Origin: Prevotellaceae bacterium UBA2744
GTDB lineage: Bacteria; Bacteroidota; Bacteroidia; Bacteroidales; Bacteroidaceae
Assembly: GCA_002353575.1 (NCBI GenBank)
Contig: DEJQ01000033.1
Span: 1,480 to 65,479, forward strand
Length of the DNA stretch: 64,000 bases
Direction: 5' to 3'
Under the pieces are notes generated by a model, which did not search any database, was not told the DNA's origin, and was given only the letters and a program-made list of their open reading frames with translations. The position numbers and the translations under genes are program-made. Below, piece after piece: positions 52,101 to 60,387 of the stretch (position 1 is the stretch's first letter; each line of letters begins with the position of its first letter).

Positions 52101-52207
52101 CGTATTGGTATTTGAAAATCCGATACATTAGGGACATTAGAATTTTGAGGGTTTCCATTTATACTAATAAACTGGAAAAGTGCCAAGAATAAACAAACAA
52201 ATTTCAT
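49193..52207 (-). CDS. AT-rich secreted surface protein with GLUG-like repeats and T9SS-type tail
   Basis: The 1004-aa protein has a signal peptide (MKFVCLFLALFQFISING). About residues 85-400 form GLUG-like beta-helix repeats (GGICAYNYGDIINCSN, then GGIVADLQNGKVIGCVN, GGILGQAQANSVINRCRNYG and GGIAGQISKTSVFNVINYGD). Fibronectin-III-like regions follow, and the end resembles a type IX secretion tail (CKIYDLVGRLIYSGFGN, then LPCSGVYIITVGDKSIKVTI). It is probably a surface adhesin or glycan-binding protein. The gene is markedly richer in A+T than its neighbours and is the only gene between yifB copies B and C, which points to recent acquisition. Confidence 0.75.
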   Translation of the reverse strand: MKFVCLFLALFQFISINGNPQNSNVPNVSDFQIPIRKNVYVVHNDSDFEEFLNLVSRDFFTEKDTILIETDLQGDGISSAYRNFKSVIDGKGHKIEGVTKTLFNINNGVIKGISLISGSISGSSDIGGFCIKNQGTILDCETHVNITASGNNTYMHIGGICAYNYGDIINCSNLGTISCTLNNWDEEVTRCGGITSYSEGSGIIYCVNYGSINTYGVYSSLTGGIVADLQNGKVIGCVNKGDVSSSIRSATLSDHVSTKYQLQYTGGILGQAQANSVINRCRNYGKVSSNFQYVGGIAGQISKTSVFNVINYGDITSVDGWGYSCAAGIVGSSHGTTDYYPFYNCINHGNIKSTAHYAVATSAGICMDLNKCYVANCTSFGSVSATVLGGTGTSSFQISDYEYEDCIIYNISKTVEDANVYITENYNSEQPLLKWYINDEGTIDLYESFISYPVPMHGNCSVHIFPKTDEIFQIEICDDNNVGNRIFESKSPIIINNLTPSTKYKYIGKSFNSDYIETGEFITRTPNIGFTIDDIQYDRVTVSQTCNAQGVEAYSCKIIFTTSESISFSYPIKNNTCIIEGLEEGAAYSVHLVYSLNGKLFKSDLQNITTQAISPQFSLMNATPYSLKLKCTNYELLKKYSPRLYIENLALYNYGTPIISENTSFPLNDDGVVEITGLHYDYTPEIKSEYLFNGETRHRPLDNKFTTLNWGGEGVIQVSKNAAMIHGLFGGLNEEIPESWNFGNDRHYYRNHYFVYCNASDAETETPTTLKGARIDDKVDVAVTIPIDGPFYQYHIRIQDDRKYYGKYTAKDGEWQIIDATIPNVDIVEPRFYYARFSDNTISISFIDGEETTENVFLQYKLEKLTDYNQISLQAGSGTAELSKRFTSLIPSQSYLFRFYSITKSGKKYFSKVYRLSNGILSEANDVDDNQNTAIFSLTQFSENINIMIEGRNIFLLNKKENSICKIYDLVGRLIYSGFGNTIELPCSGVYIITVGDKSIKVTI

Positions 52208-52275
52208 AATTATAATAGTTTTAAATTAATATTTTCTGAATATATATTGATAATGTATAGACTATCTAAACAACT

Positions 52276-52464
52276 CTAGCAAATCCCCTTCTCAGCCCAG
52301 TCGCCGCGGTCGAGGTTGCGGTAGCCGATGGCTTCGGCGATGTGCGGGGGCTGGATGTTTTCTGAGCCTTCCAGGTCGGCAATGGTGCTGGCTACTTTCA
52401 GGATGCGGTTGTAGGCGCGGGCAGAGAGCTTCAGACGCTCCATTGCCAGACGGAGCATATTCAT
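52276..52464 (-). pseudogene. Displaced yifB 3' end, copy C (about 177 bp homologous)
   Basis: Bases about 52284-52460 encode MLRLAMERLKLSARAYNRIL through GDWAEKGI. The internal variants are those of copy A rather than of the intact gene. Similarity ends at the yifB C-terminus on one side, and at the LDMLRLAM codons on the other, a shorter span than copies A and B. It separates the 1004-aa gene from the glycosidase block. Confidence 0.92.
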
Positions 52465-52470
52465 TTCAAA

Positions 52471-54018
52471 TTATTCCTTCGTTAAAAAAGACTTAGAGGA
52501 TAAACATGACTGTGTCACATATAATGTAGCATTATTTGTAATCTGCTTCAGTTGTTTGCCGTTGAAGTCCATGTCAAGTAACATTACGCTTTGGCAGCCA
52601 TCAAGCACAGCAGAAGGTGCCGCCGTGTGGATTTTTCCTCCTTTCATGACGAAACCGCTCACATCCTGCAGCCGCAGGAAATCTTTGCCATGTCCTTCGA
52701 AATTCTCAATAAGCACATTGGTTAGCGGACGCTCAGGCAAGGCTTTGACATCAATAAGGCGCTGACAGCCGTCTACGGTGAAGTCCTTGATATAGATATT
52801 CTTGAACTCGGGCGTCAGCTCGTTCACCTGACGGGCGGGGAAGCGGTTGGCCAGTTCGCCAACCCATTGCTTTGAGCCGAGCATGTCGACGGTCAGGCCA
52901 TTCCACTTGATGTTCCTTGCCATCACACGCTCCACCCACACGTCGTGGGCACCACCGCCGCGCGGGCGTCGTGTCTTGATGCGGATACCCTGTTCTGTCC
53001 CGTCGAAAAAGCAGTCGTGCATGTATATATTCCACATGGAGGCTGCCGTCTCAGAACCTAACACCAAGCCACCGCCACCACGCAGAGCCACACTGTGGCG
53101 GATGACGCAGCCCACAGACGGGCGGGCTGTCCGTACACCATCTTCACCGCGACCCGACTTGATGGTATAGCAGTCGTCGCCGCAGTCAAGCTGACAGTAT
53201 TCTATCAGCGAATTAGTGGTTGACTCTATGTCTATGCCGTCGGTACGTCCGTGTCCGGCACTGTTGACGGTGACGCCGCGTATGACAACGTTGTCGCAAT
53301 ACTGCGGCACGATGTTCCAAAACAGCCCCTGGTCGATGGTGATGCCCTCTATCAGCACGTTCTTGCAGTGTACGGGTGCCACCGTCATGGGCAGCAGCAC
53401 GGGGTGTCCCATCTGTCCGTCACACAGTCGCTCTGCAATAGGTTTCGTGACATCAACGCATTCCTCCACTACTAAGTATTTCCGGTTTTCCTGATATATC
53501 TCGCAGTCGGTCGATGGGCCGACGATGTGTCCATGTCCCGTCAGTCCGATGTTCTCAGCCCCATTGGCATAAATCATGGCTCCGAGCGACATCACGTCGT
53601 AGCCCTCGTTGCGTGTGGGCACGGCAGGCTGATAGTCTTTGATGTAGCCGCTGAAGGTAAGCATGGCTCCGTCGCTCAGGTGCAGGCATACGCCCGACTT
53701 CAGCTCTATGCGTCCGCTGGTCCACTGACCATCGGGGACGATGACCGTGCCGCCACCCTGTCGGCTCATGCGGTCGATGACCGTCTGAATCTGGCGGGTG
53801 GAAAGCCCCCGTTTGTTCATTTTCACCGTCCGCGTCCTGTCGGCGAACACCGGCCGGCTGATGCCGCTCACATCAAACGGCGCCGTGACAGGTTCCATCA
53901 CTTCGGGCATGTGCTCAGGGCCAGTCAAGAAATTCCGGTCAAATGCCGCCTGCGAATCCTCGGCGTAGTTGCTTATGGCACTGCATGCCAATAACATTAT
54001 AGCAAATAGCTGTTTCAT
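52471..54018 (-). CDS. GH28 polygalacturonase-family protein with altered catalytic motifs
   Basis: The 515-aa exported protein (signal peptide MKQLFAIMLLACSAISNYA) has the parallel beta-helix of family GH28. Visible are RTDGIDIESTTNS near residue 258, the catalytic Asp pair in DCGDDCYTIKSG near 278, and GIRIKTRRPRGGG near 345. The usual NTDG is RTDG, and the usual GHG is replaced by GGGG in LRGGGGLVLGSE near 315, so the conserved histidine is missing. It may be an active enzyme with changed specificity or an inactive relative. It is the last gene of a three-gene block downstream of yifB that also holds two GH2 enzymes. Confidence 0.85.
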   Translation of the reverse strand: MKQLFAIMLLACSAISNYAEDSQAAFDRNFLTGPEHMPEVMEPVTAPFDVSGISRPVFADRTRTVKMNKRGLSTRQIQTVIDRMSRQGGGTVIVPDGQWTSGRIELKSGVCLHLSDGAMLTFSGYIKDYQPAVPTRNEGYDVMSLGAMIYANGAENIGLTGHGHIVGPSTDCEIYQENRKYLVVEECVDVTKPIAERLCDGQMGHPVLLPMTVAPVHCKNVLIEGITIDQGLFWNIVPQYCDNVVIRGVTVNSAGHGRTDGIDIESTTNSLIEYCQLDCGDDCYTIKSGRGEDGVRTARPSVGCVIRHSVALRGGGGLVLGSETAASMWNIYMHDCFFDGTEQGIRIKTRRPRGGGAHDVWVERVMARNIKWNGLTVDMLGSKQWVGELANRFPARQVNELTPEFKNIYIKDFTVDGCQRLIDVKALPERPLTNVLIENFEGHGKDFLRLQDVSGFVMKGGKIHTAAPSAVLDGCQSVMLLDMDFNGKQLKQITNNATLYVTQSCLSSKSFLTKE

Positions 54019-54038
54019 GTCTTAGTAGTTGTTTCTAT

Positions 54039-56582
54039 TTATTGTTCGGTTATGATGACGCTCCCCTTATGCACGCCCACCACCCGGCGTGGCTGCCCGC
54101 TTGGACCGGTCTTTCCGGCACCATTGATCTTATTGCCAATGGCAGGTATTACGTCGAGCAGGGCAATGCCTGTTTCGGGCAATGAGAAAAGATAATTGTC
54201 CAGACCGTCTTGTGGCGCATAGACGCCAATGAAGACATCGTCTCGCTGTGGTTCTATCCTGACGGTTTTGCTCTGGAATAACACCTCCATCCACGTTACG
54301 TCGGCAAAGTAGCCCTTGAATTCTGGCATGTCGAATGATTGTCCTGGCCGGGTGTTGTTGTACGTGCCGCTCCACAATCCATACTGCGGTCCCTCCATGC
54401 GGTTTTGCCATACCCGCGAAGGACCGCGGCCCAACCATCGCTTGCCTGTACACGCCGTTTCGGGATAATCGAAGGCTATGCCCATCAGCTTTACGCTGCC
54501 AGTGTATTCGTAGTCGTATTCCAGCAGATAGCGGTTAGGGCCGAGTTCCTTCCAGTTGCAATTGCCTTGCAGTTGTACTACGGAATCGCGGTCGGTGACA
54601 GCTACGAAACGCGGCGTCACACTGAGAGGGCAGTGATCAAGCTGAGTGCCAGAAACCTGTGAGCCTTGTAGGGCAAGCCTTGACACCCATGTAAAGAGTT
54701 CTTCGCTCCGTGGCCCCCTGACACTGAGCAGCAAAGCGTCAGCCGCTGCGTCAGGGATAGCGATTGAGAGACTGTCGTGTGGCGGGACAGCCACATCCGT
54801 CATTGTTATAGGCCCCAGAATTGATGTGTGCATACCTTGAGCGTCGTAGTTGCGATATTCGTAAGTGAGCTGGCACTGGTTGAAATCGGTGAAGTCGTAG
54901 TGGTTTCGGATGGTGAGCACACGCTGGCCATTGTCGCCTCTGCCGCAATCGGCAATCTGAATGGGCGACCACACCTGGCGGATGGTATAGTAGCTGCTGC
55001 CCAACTCATGGTTAGGGCCGACAATGCCGTCGGGCCCAAGGTTGCCGGCACAGTCAATGGTGTCGCTTTGCTGCACCCCCTCATCGCCCAGAACCCACAA
55101 GAATCCGCCAGCCGTACGCTTGCCACTGAGCATGACATTCCAGATTGCTGAAAGCCCTGCACCCAAGCCACCGTCGTAAAGCCCATGCTGAAACTCAGTA
55201 GGCATGTATATGTTGGGCTTCTTTATCCATTGTTTCGCCTCGTCATAGTTGCGGTAGTGCTTGGCATCAATACCTTCGTTGATGCCCCAGGGGTGGATGA
55301 CAGGCCGTCTCTGCGGGTCCAGCTGGTGAAACACCGTGTCTAAATCGGCGTTCCATCCGCCCTCGTTGCCATTGCTCCACCAAAGGATGCTGGGGTGGTT
55401 GCGGTCGTAGGCGACCATCTCCGTAGCCAATTTTGTTCCCACCTCGGTGTCGAGTGGTTTTTGCCAAGAGCACAGTTCGTCCATCACATAGAGTCCCAGC
55501 GAGTCGCATGCATCCAGGAATGCCTTGTCGGCAGGATAATGCGCGAGCCTCACAGCATTCATATTCATCGACTTGATGAGCCTTACATCGTCGATGTTCA
55601 GCTGTGACGAAAGCGTGCGTCCGCTCTTAGCCCTGAAAGAATGACGGTTGACGCCTCTCACCTGTATTTTCTGTCCGTTGAGATAGAAACCGTCGCCACG
55701 TTTCACTTCAAAGGTGCGGTAGCCAAAAGGAGTTTCTACCTGATGCAGCAGCCGCCCGCGTCTGTTGACGAGCTTCAGACGGAGCACACACAGGTAGGGT
55801 GTCTCGGCTGTCCATAGTCTTTTCTCGCCTATCACCTCCTGCAGCACCTTACAACCCTTTGGCGCATTGGCAATCTTGTAATCAACTTTCAGTGAAAAGT
55901 CCGCACGCGCGTCAATGGCAATGTCATAGAGATGGGCTTTGGGCAGAATGTCGAGATGCACAGGGCGGAAGATGCCTCCGAAGTTCCAATAGTCGCCATG
56001 CCGCTCGGCATCGTTCACGCTGGGGCGCTCGCTCTCCTTGGCCACATCGACCTCTAACAGATTTTCTGCTCCATAGCGCAACAGACGACTTATGTCGTAG
56101 CTGAAGCAATAGAAAGCCCCTTGATGCACCGGACCAGCAGCTTTGCCGTTCACACGCACGGTGGCATCGGTCATTACCCCCTCGAAAGTGAGCAGTATGC
56201 ACTTACCCCTCAGTTCCTTCTCGATGAAGAACGTCTTCCTGTAGAGTCCGTGTTCCGTGGCTTTGGGCGGCAGGGTGGCCTGCATGGCCTGACGGCCAGC
56301 ATTGCCTTGTTTCTGGGTGTCTTTCCAAATACCTCCATACCAAGGGTCGAAAAGGTAGCCATACTGCAACGTGCCGAATCCTTCTGTTTCCCAACATGAG
56401 GGCACGCCGATTGTAGTCCAATAGCCCGACTGCCGTCCGCCGGTGCAGAAGAAATCCCACAGCACCTTGTCGTCACAACCGTGCCCAGAGAGGTACCGTT
56501 GCTCCGTCTGCGCGTCTATGGCTGCAATCCACATAATGGCAAAAAGAAGTGAAACAATTTTCTTAAAACAGTTTTGCCACAT
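54039..56582 (-). CDS. GH2 beta-galactosidase-like glycosidase
   Basis: The 847-aa exported protein has GH2 architecture: an N-terminal jelly-roll (GLYRKTFFIEKELRGKCILL near residue 112), an immunoglobulin-like domain, and a TIM barrel with GVNRHSFRAKSG near 315, MNAVRLAHYPADKAFLDACD near 346, acid/base Glu in WSNGNEGGWNAD near 402 and nucleophile Glu in MPTEFQHGLYDG near 463. C-terminal beta domains follow as in large beta-galactosidases. With GH28 and a second GH2 it would attack galactose-bearing side chains of pectin; that role is inference. Confidence 0.88.
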   Translation of the reverse strand: MWQNCFKKIVSLLFAIMWIAAIDAQTEQRYLSGHGCDDKVLWDFFCTGGRQSGYWTTIGVPSCWETEGFGTLQYGYLFDPWYGGIWKDTQKQGNAGRQAMQATLPPKATEHGLYRKTFFIEKELRGKCILLTFEGVMTDATVRVNGKAAGPVHQGAFYCFSYDISRLLRYGAENLLEVDVAKESERPSVNDAERHGDYWNFGGIFRPVHLDILPKAHLYDIAIDARADFSLKVDYKIANAPKGCKVLQEVIGEKRLWTAETPYLCVLRLKLVNRRGRLLHQVETPFGYRTFEVKRGDGFYLNGQKIQVRGVNRHSFRAKSGRTLSSQLNIDDVRLIKSMNMNAVRLAHYPADKAFLDACDSLGLYVMDELCSWQKPLDTEVGTKLATEMVAYDRNHPSILWWSNGNEGGWNADLDTVFHQLDPQRRPVIHPWGINEGIDAKHYRNYDEAKQWIKKPNIYMPTEFQHGLYDGGLGAGLSAIWNVMLSGKRTAGGFLWVLGDEGVQQSDTIDCAGNLGPDGIVGPNHELGSSYYTIRQVWSPIQIADCGRGDNGQRVLTIRNHYDFTDFNQCQLTYEYRNYDAQGMHTSILGPITMTDVAVPPHDSLSIAIPDAAADALLLSVRGPRSEELFTWVSRLALQGSQVSGTQLDHCPLSVTPRFVAVTDRDSVVQLQGNCNWKELGPNRYLLEYDYEYTGSVKLMGIAFDYPETACTGKRWLGRGPSRVWQNRMEGPQYGLWSGTYNNTRPGQSFDMPEFKGYFADVTWMEVLFQSKTVRIEPQRDDVFIGVYAPQDGLDNYLFSLPETGIALLDVIPAIGNKINGAGKTGPSGQPRRVVGVHKGSVIITEQ

Positions 56583-56629
56583 ATCCTATCTTTTAATCAT
56601 TCAAAGAGTTATTACGGTTAATGAAATGA

Positions 56630-58699
56630 TTACTTTTCCTCAGCAGGTTCGAATCTCCATATACATTCATCGCTGAGCTTTCCTGCCTTAACTCTTATAG
56701 TGTTTTTACCCTTGCTGAGGTGAACACCCTTGAACACAATGCGGTTCATGTCACCAGACTGCTGCTTGGCGATTTTCTTTCCGTTTACATAAAGTGTAGC
56801 ATCCTTCTGGTTGGTATATACTTTCACATCCGTCACTTCGTGTTTGCGATTCACGAAGCGTCGGCCCGTGATGTAGACCATCGGCTCGGGGTTCCACTGC
56901 GCCTTGTAGAAGTAGTAGATGTCCTTGCAGGTGCGGCGGTCGTAGGTCACCATGCCCTTGTCGTTCACGCCGTCGCGGTCGCCCTCATGGCGTATGCTGC
57001 TCTGCATGTCTGCAAACTGCCAGATGCACTTGCACCACAGCCAGTCCATGTCCTTGACGGCATGCCAGTAGCCCTCGTGGGTCAGCAGCTGGTAGTTCTC
57101 CGCATGGTCGCGCACTCGGTCGTAGCGCGGATCGGTGTGGATGTTGATGCTGCCGGCATCTCCATACTCTGAGATGCCAAGGGGCTGTCCCGCAGTAGTC
57201 TGTCGTGCTTCTTCATAAAACTGCCGTACTTTTGAATAATTACCCGGCTTGCGGAAGTATTTGTTCCAAGCCATCAAGTCGCTGCATCCAAGATAGTTAG
57301 TATGCTGCACGCAGGTGGCAAAGGTGGTGAGGCGCGAGGAATCGGCCTGCTTCACCAGCTGATGGAGTTCCTTGACGAAGCCGACGGGATTGTCCCATTC
57401 ACGGAAACGTCCCTCGTCGACGAGCAGTTCGTTGAAGAGCCCCCAGAAGCATACCGAGGGGTGGTTGTAGTTCTGGTGCACCATTTCGAGAGCAACCTGA
57501 CGGGCATTCTCCTCCACGTTCTTCACATAGCCGGTGAAGTCATATCCACCCGGTCCGACGAGCGGTATCTCGCTCCAGAGTACCATGCCGCGGCGGTCGG
57601 CCAGCTCGTAGAAATAGCGGCTCTGCGGATAGTGCGAAAGACGTATCATGGTAGCTCCCGTCTCGCTGATGAGTTGCATGTCGCGCTCATGGTCTTCAGC
57701 GGAAAGGGCGCTACCTTTTCCATCTACATCCTCATGACGGTTAAAGCCCAGCAGCGGGTAATGCTCTCCGTTGAGAAAGAATCCTTGTTCGGGGTCAACC
57801 GAGAAATACCGTAGGCCTGTCTGCTCCTCCACCGTGTCGATTACTCGTCCGTTGTCGAGCAGTTCCACCTTTATATTATATAGGTAGGGATTCTTTCGGG
57901 CGTGCCAAAGCGTAGGATTCCTTAACGAGATGCTTTGCTGCATCACGCCACCAATGACGGCATCTGTCCGCTGCGCCACCACCTTGCCGCCAGCATCAGT
58001 CATGGTAAGTCGCAGTTGTTTGGATTCGGTTGCTGTGGTCAGCGATAATACGGTCTCTACGCGGAACTCAGCCTCTTGTCGCGACACTTTATCCTGATGA
58101 ACATACACACCTTGGGAAGCATAGTCGGTGGGCGAGATGCAGTCTTTGGCTGTTATCAACAGGTGTACGGGGCGATGGATTCCGCCATAGACGTTGAAAT
58201 CGCCTGCGATAGGCAGCACGTCGGTGCGGAAGGCATTGCCAACCCATACCTCCAATTCGTTGTTTCCCTCATGAACAAAATCGGTTATCTCCATACAAAA
58301 GGCTGTGTAGCCACCCTTGTGCTGTCCGATGGTCATACGGTTAACAAACACGTCGGCTACCGAGTTCACGCCCTCGAAACGGAGGAACAGACGATTGTTG
58401 TGGAGCATAGTTTCGCTGATGGTGAGTGTGCGGTTATAGACCATCGTTTCGCGGTTGTAGTAGGTGTCCTTCACGTAGCTGGCGTTCCACGTGTGGGGCA
58501 GTGTCACCGCTGTACCCTGCTTGCCAGGCGTAGGGTCGCTGATGGGGCGCAAGGTCCACCCGTCGGTCAGCAGTATGTCGGTGCGTCCATTGGCGTAGCC
58601 TGCCACCACCGTCATGAGCAGGAAGGCCAGGCAGATGGTTTTTAACTGAATATAACCGCAAGCAATTCCGGCCTTCAAGAAATGAAACTCGTTCTTCAT
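56630..58699 (-). CDS. GH2 glycosidase (beta-galactosidase/glucuronidase type)
   Basis: The 689-aa exported protein has a hydrophobic export signal within the first ~37 residues (CLAFLLMTVVAGYANG). It has a GH2 sugar-binding domain (RFEGVNSVADVFVNRMTIGQ near 104), GFNRHEDVDGKGSALS near 312, acid/base Glu in FWGLFNELLVDEG near 408 and nucleophile Glu in PLGISEYGDAGS near 500, with a short C-terminal domain. It lies 28 nt beyond the yifB stop and is the first cargo gene after the intact gene. Substrate cannot be fixed from sequence alone. Confidence 0.88.
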   Translation of the reverse strand: MKNEFHFLKAGIACGYIQLKTICLAFLLMTVVAGYANGRTDILLTDGWTLRPISDPTPGKQGTAVTLPHTWNASYVKDTYYNRETMVYNRTLTISETMLHNNRLFLRFEGVNSVADVFVNRMTIGQHKGGYTAFCMEITDFVHEGNNELEVWVGNAFRTDVLPIAGDFNVYGGIHRPVHLLITAKDCISPTDYASQGVYVHQDKVSRQEAEFRVETVLSLTTATESKQLRLTMTDAGGKVVAQRTDAVIGGVMQQSISLRNPTLWHARKNPYLYNIKVELLDNGRVIDTVEEQTGLRYFSVDPEQGFFLNGEHYPLLGFNRHEDVDGKGSALSAEDHERDMQLISETGATMIRLSHYPQSRYFYELADRRGMVLWSEIPLVGPGGYDFTGYVKNVEENARQVALEMVHQNYNHPSVCFWGLFNELLVDEGRFREWDNPVGFVKELHQLVKQADSSRLTTFATCVQHTNYLGCSDLMAWNKYFRKPGNYSKVRQFYEEARQTTAGQPLGISEYGDAGSINIHTDPRYDRVRDHAENYQLLTHEGYWHAVKDMDWLWCKCIWQFADMQSSIRHEGDRDGVNDKGMVTYDRRTCKDIYYFYKAQWNPEPMVYITGRRFVNRKHEVTDVKVYTNQKDATLYVNGKKIAKQQSGDMNRIVFKGVHLSKGKNTIRVKAGKLSDECIWRFEPAEEK

Positions 58700-58726
58700 A
58701 TTCTTCTCCTTGATAATACATCATGT

Positions 58727-60307
58727 TTATATCCCCTTCTCAGCCCAGTCGCCGCGGTCGAGGTTGCGGTAGCCGATAGCCTCGGCGATGTGCGGGGGCT
58801 GGATGTTTCCTGAGCCTTCCAGGTCGGCAATGGTGCGGGCTACTTTCAGGATGCGATTGTAGGCGCGGGCAGAGAGCTTCAGACGCTCCATTGCCAGACG
58901 GAGCATATCGAGGCCTTCGGCATCGGGCTCTGCAAATTCGTGGAGCATCCTGTCGGTCATCTGGGCATTGCAGAAGACTCTCCCCAGTGCTCCCTGTTTA
59001 GGTAGTGAACTGAAACGCTCGGTCTGTATCTTGCGGGCACGGATGACGCGCTGGCGGATGTTGGCCGACGGTTCGCCCGGTTTCATCTTCGAGAGTTTTG
59101 CAAAGGGTACGGTCTGCACTTCGCATTGTATATCTATACGGTCGAGCAGCGGGCCGCTGATTTTGTTCATGTAGCGCTGAATCTGCCCCGGGGTGCATAC
59201 GCACTGGTGCTGCGGATCGCCATGATAGCCGCACGGACAGGGATTCATCGAGGCTACGAGCATGAACGAGCAGGGTAGGGTGAAGTTGTAGCGGGCACGG
59301 CTGACGGTGATGACACGGTCTTCGAGCGGCTGGCGCAGGGTTTCCAGTACGGAGCGCGAGAATTCGGGTAATTCGTCGAGGAAGAGCACTCCGTTGTGTG
59401 CCAGACTGATTTCGCCCGGCATGAATGTGTTGCCTCCGCCTACGAGTGCAACGTCCGATACCGTATGATGGGGCGAGCGGAACGGACGCTGGCTGATGAG
59501 CGAGGTGTCCTTCTGCAGTTTCCCGGCAATGCTGTGTATCTGTGTGGTCTCCAGACTTTCGTGTAGCGACAGTGGGGGCAGGATGGAGGGCAGTCGCTTT
59601 GCCATCATACTCTTTCCACAGCCGGGGCTGCCCACAAGAATTATGTTGTGGCCGCCGGCCGCTGCCACCTCGAATGCACGCTTCACATTCTCCTGTCCCT
59701 TCACCTCGGAAAAGTCGGGGGCGTAGTTCGACTGGTTGGCATAAAACTCCTCGCGGGTGTTCACCACCGTGGGTTCCATGACGGTGTGTCCGCTGAGGAA
59801 ATCAGTCACTTCATTCAGGGTGTGCACTCCATAGACAGATACGTTATCCACGACGGCTGCCTCGCGTTCGTTCTCTTTCGGCACGAACAAGTTCCTGATG
59901 CCCATGCTGCGAGCCCTTATGGCTATGGGCAGGGCACCCTTGACGGGCATGATGGTGCCGTCGAGTCCCAGTTCGCCTATGAACATGGACTCCCTGAGCA
60001 TCTGGCGGTCGAATTCGCATGTGTCGTACGACGATAGCACTCCGATGGTGATGGGCAGGTCGAGTCCTGTCCCTTCCTTGCGCAGGTCGGCTGGGGCCAG
60101 GTTGACTACGATGGAGCGTTTGCTGAGTTGGAATCCGTTTATGCGGAGTGCAGCAAAGACTCGCTCCTGGCTTTCCTTTACTGCGTTGTCGGGCAGTCCG
60201 ACGATGGTAAACCGGGGTTGCAGACCCGGACTGAATGAGTCAACCTCTACCTTGATGGGTACGGCCTCAAGTCCTTGTAGGGTGGCGCTGTTTATCTGTG
60301 AAAGCAC
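58727..60307 (-). CDS. yifB: YifB/ComM Mg-chelatase-like AAA+ ATPase
   Basis: The 526-aa protein is the complete YifB/ComM ATPase, a hexameric branch-migration helicase that aids recombination during natural transformation in species where it was studied. It has a Lon-like N-terminal domain (about 1-170), the P-loop ILVGSPGCGKSMMAKRLPSI near 222, Walker B VLFLDELPEF near 305, the LLDRIDIQCE motif near 386, and a C-terminal Mg_chelatase_C domain to GDWAEKGI. The start is a GTG at 60307. Its 3' end is the site of three same-strand cargo blocks separated by displaced copies of this end. Confidence 0.95.
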   Translation of the reverse strand: MLSQINSATLQGLEAVPIKVEVDSFSPGLQPRFTIVGLPDNAVKESQERVFAALRINGFQLSKRSIVVNLAPADLRKEGTGLDLPITIGVLSSYDTCEFDRQMLRESMFIGELGLDGTIMPVKGALPIAIRARSMGIRNLFVPKENEREAAVVDNVSVYGVHTLNEVTDFLSGHTVMEPTVVNTREEFYANQSNYAPDFSEVKGQENVKRAFEVAAAGGHNIILVGSPGCGKSMMAKRLPSILPPLSLHESLETTQIHSIAGKLQKDTSLISQRPFRSPHHTVSDVALVGGGNTFMPGEISLAHNGVLFLDELPEFSRSVLETLRQPLEDRVITVSRARYNFTLPCSFMLVASMNPCPCGYHGDPQHQCVCTPGQIQRYMNKISGPLLDRIDIQCEVQTVPFAKLSKMKPGEPSANIRQRVIRARKIQTERFSSLPKQGALGRVFCNAQMTDRMLHEFAEPDAEGLDMLRLAMERLKLSARAYNRILKVARTIADLEGSGNIQPPHIAEAIGYRNLDRGDWAEKGI

Positions 60308-60387
60308 TGCTTGGAATGTGTGTGTTTAGATATTAGATGTCTGTTTTATGGTGTCTGATGCAGTATATGCCGTGGGGCGACGGTCCG

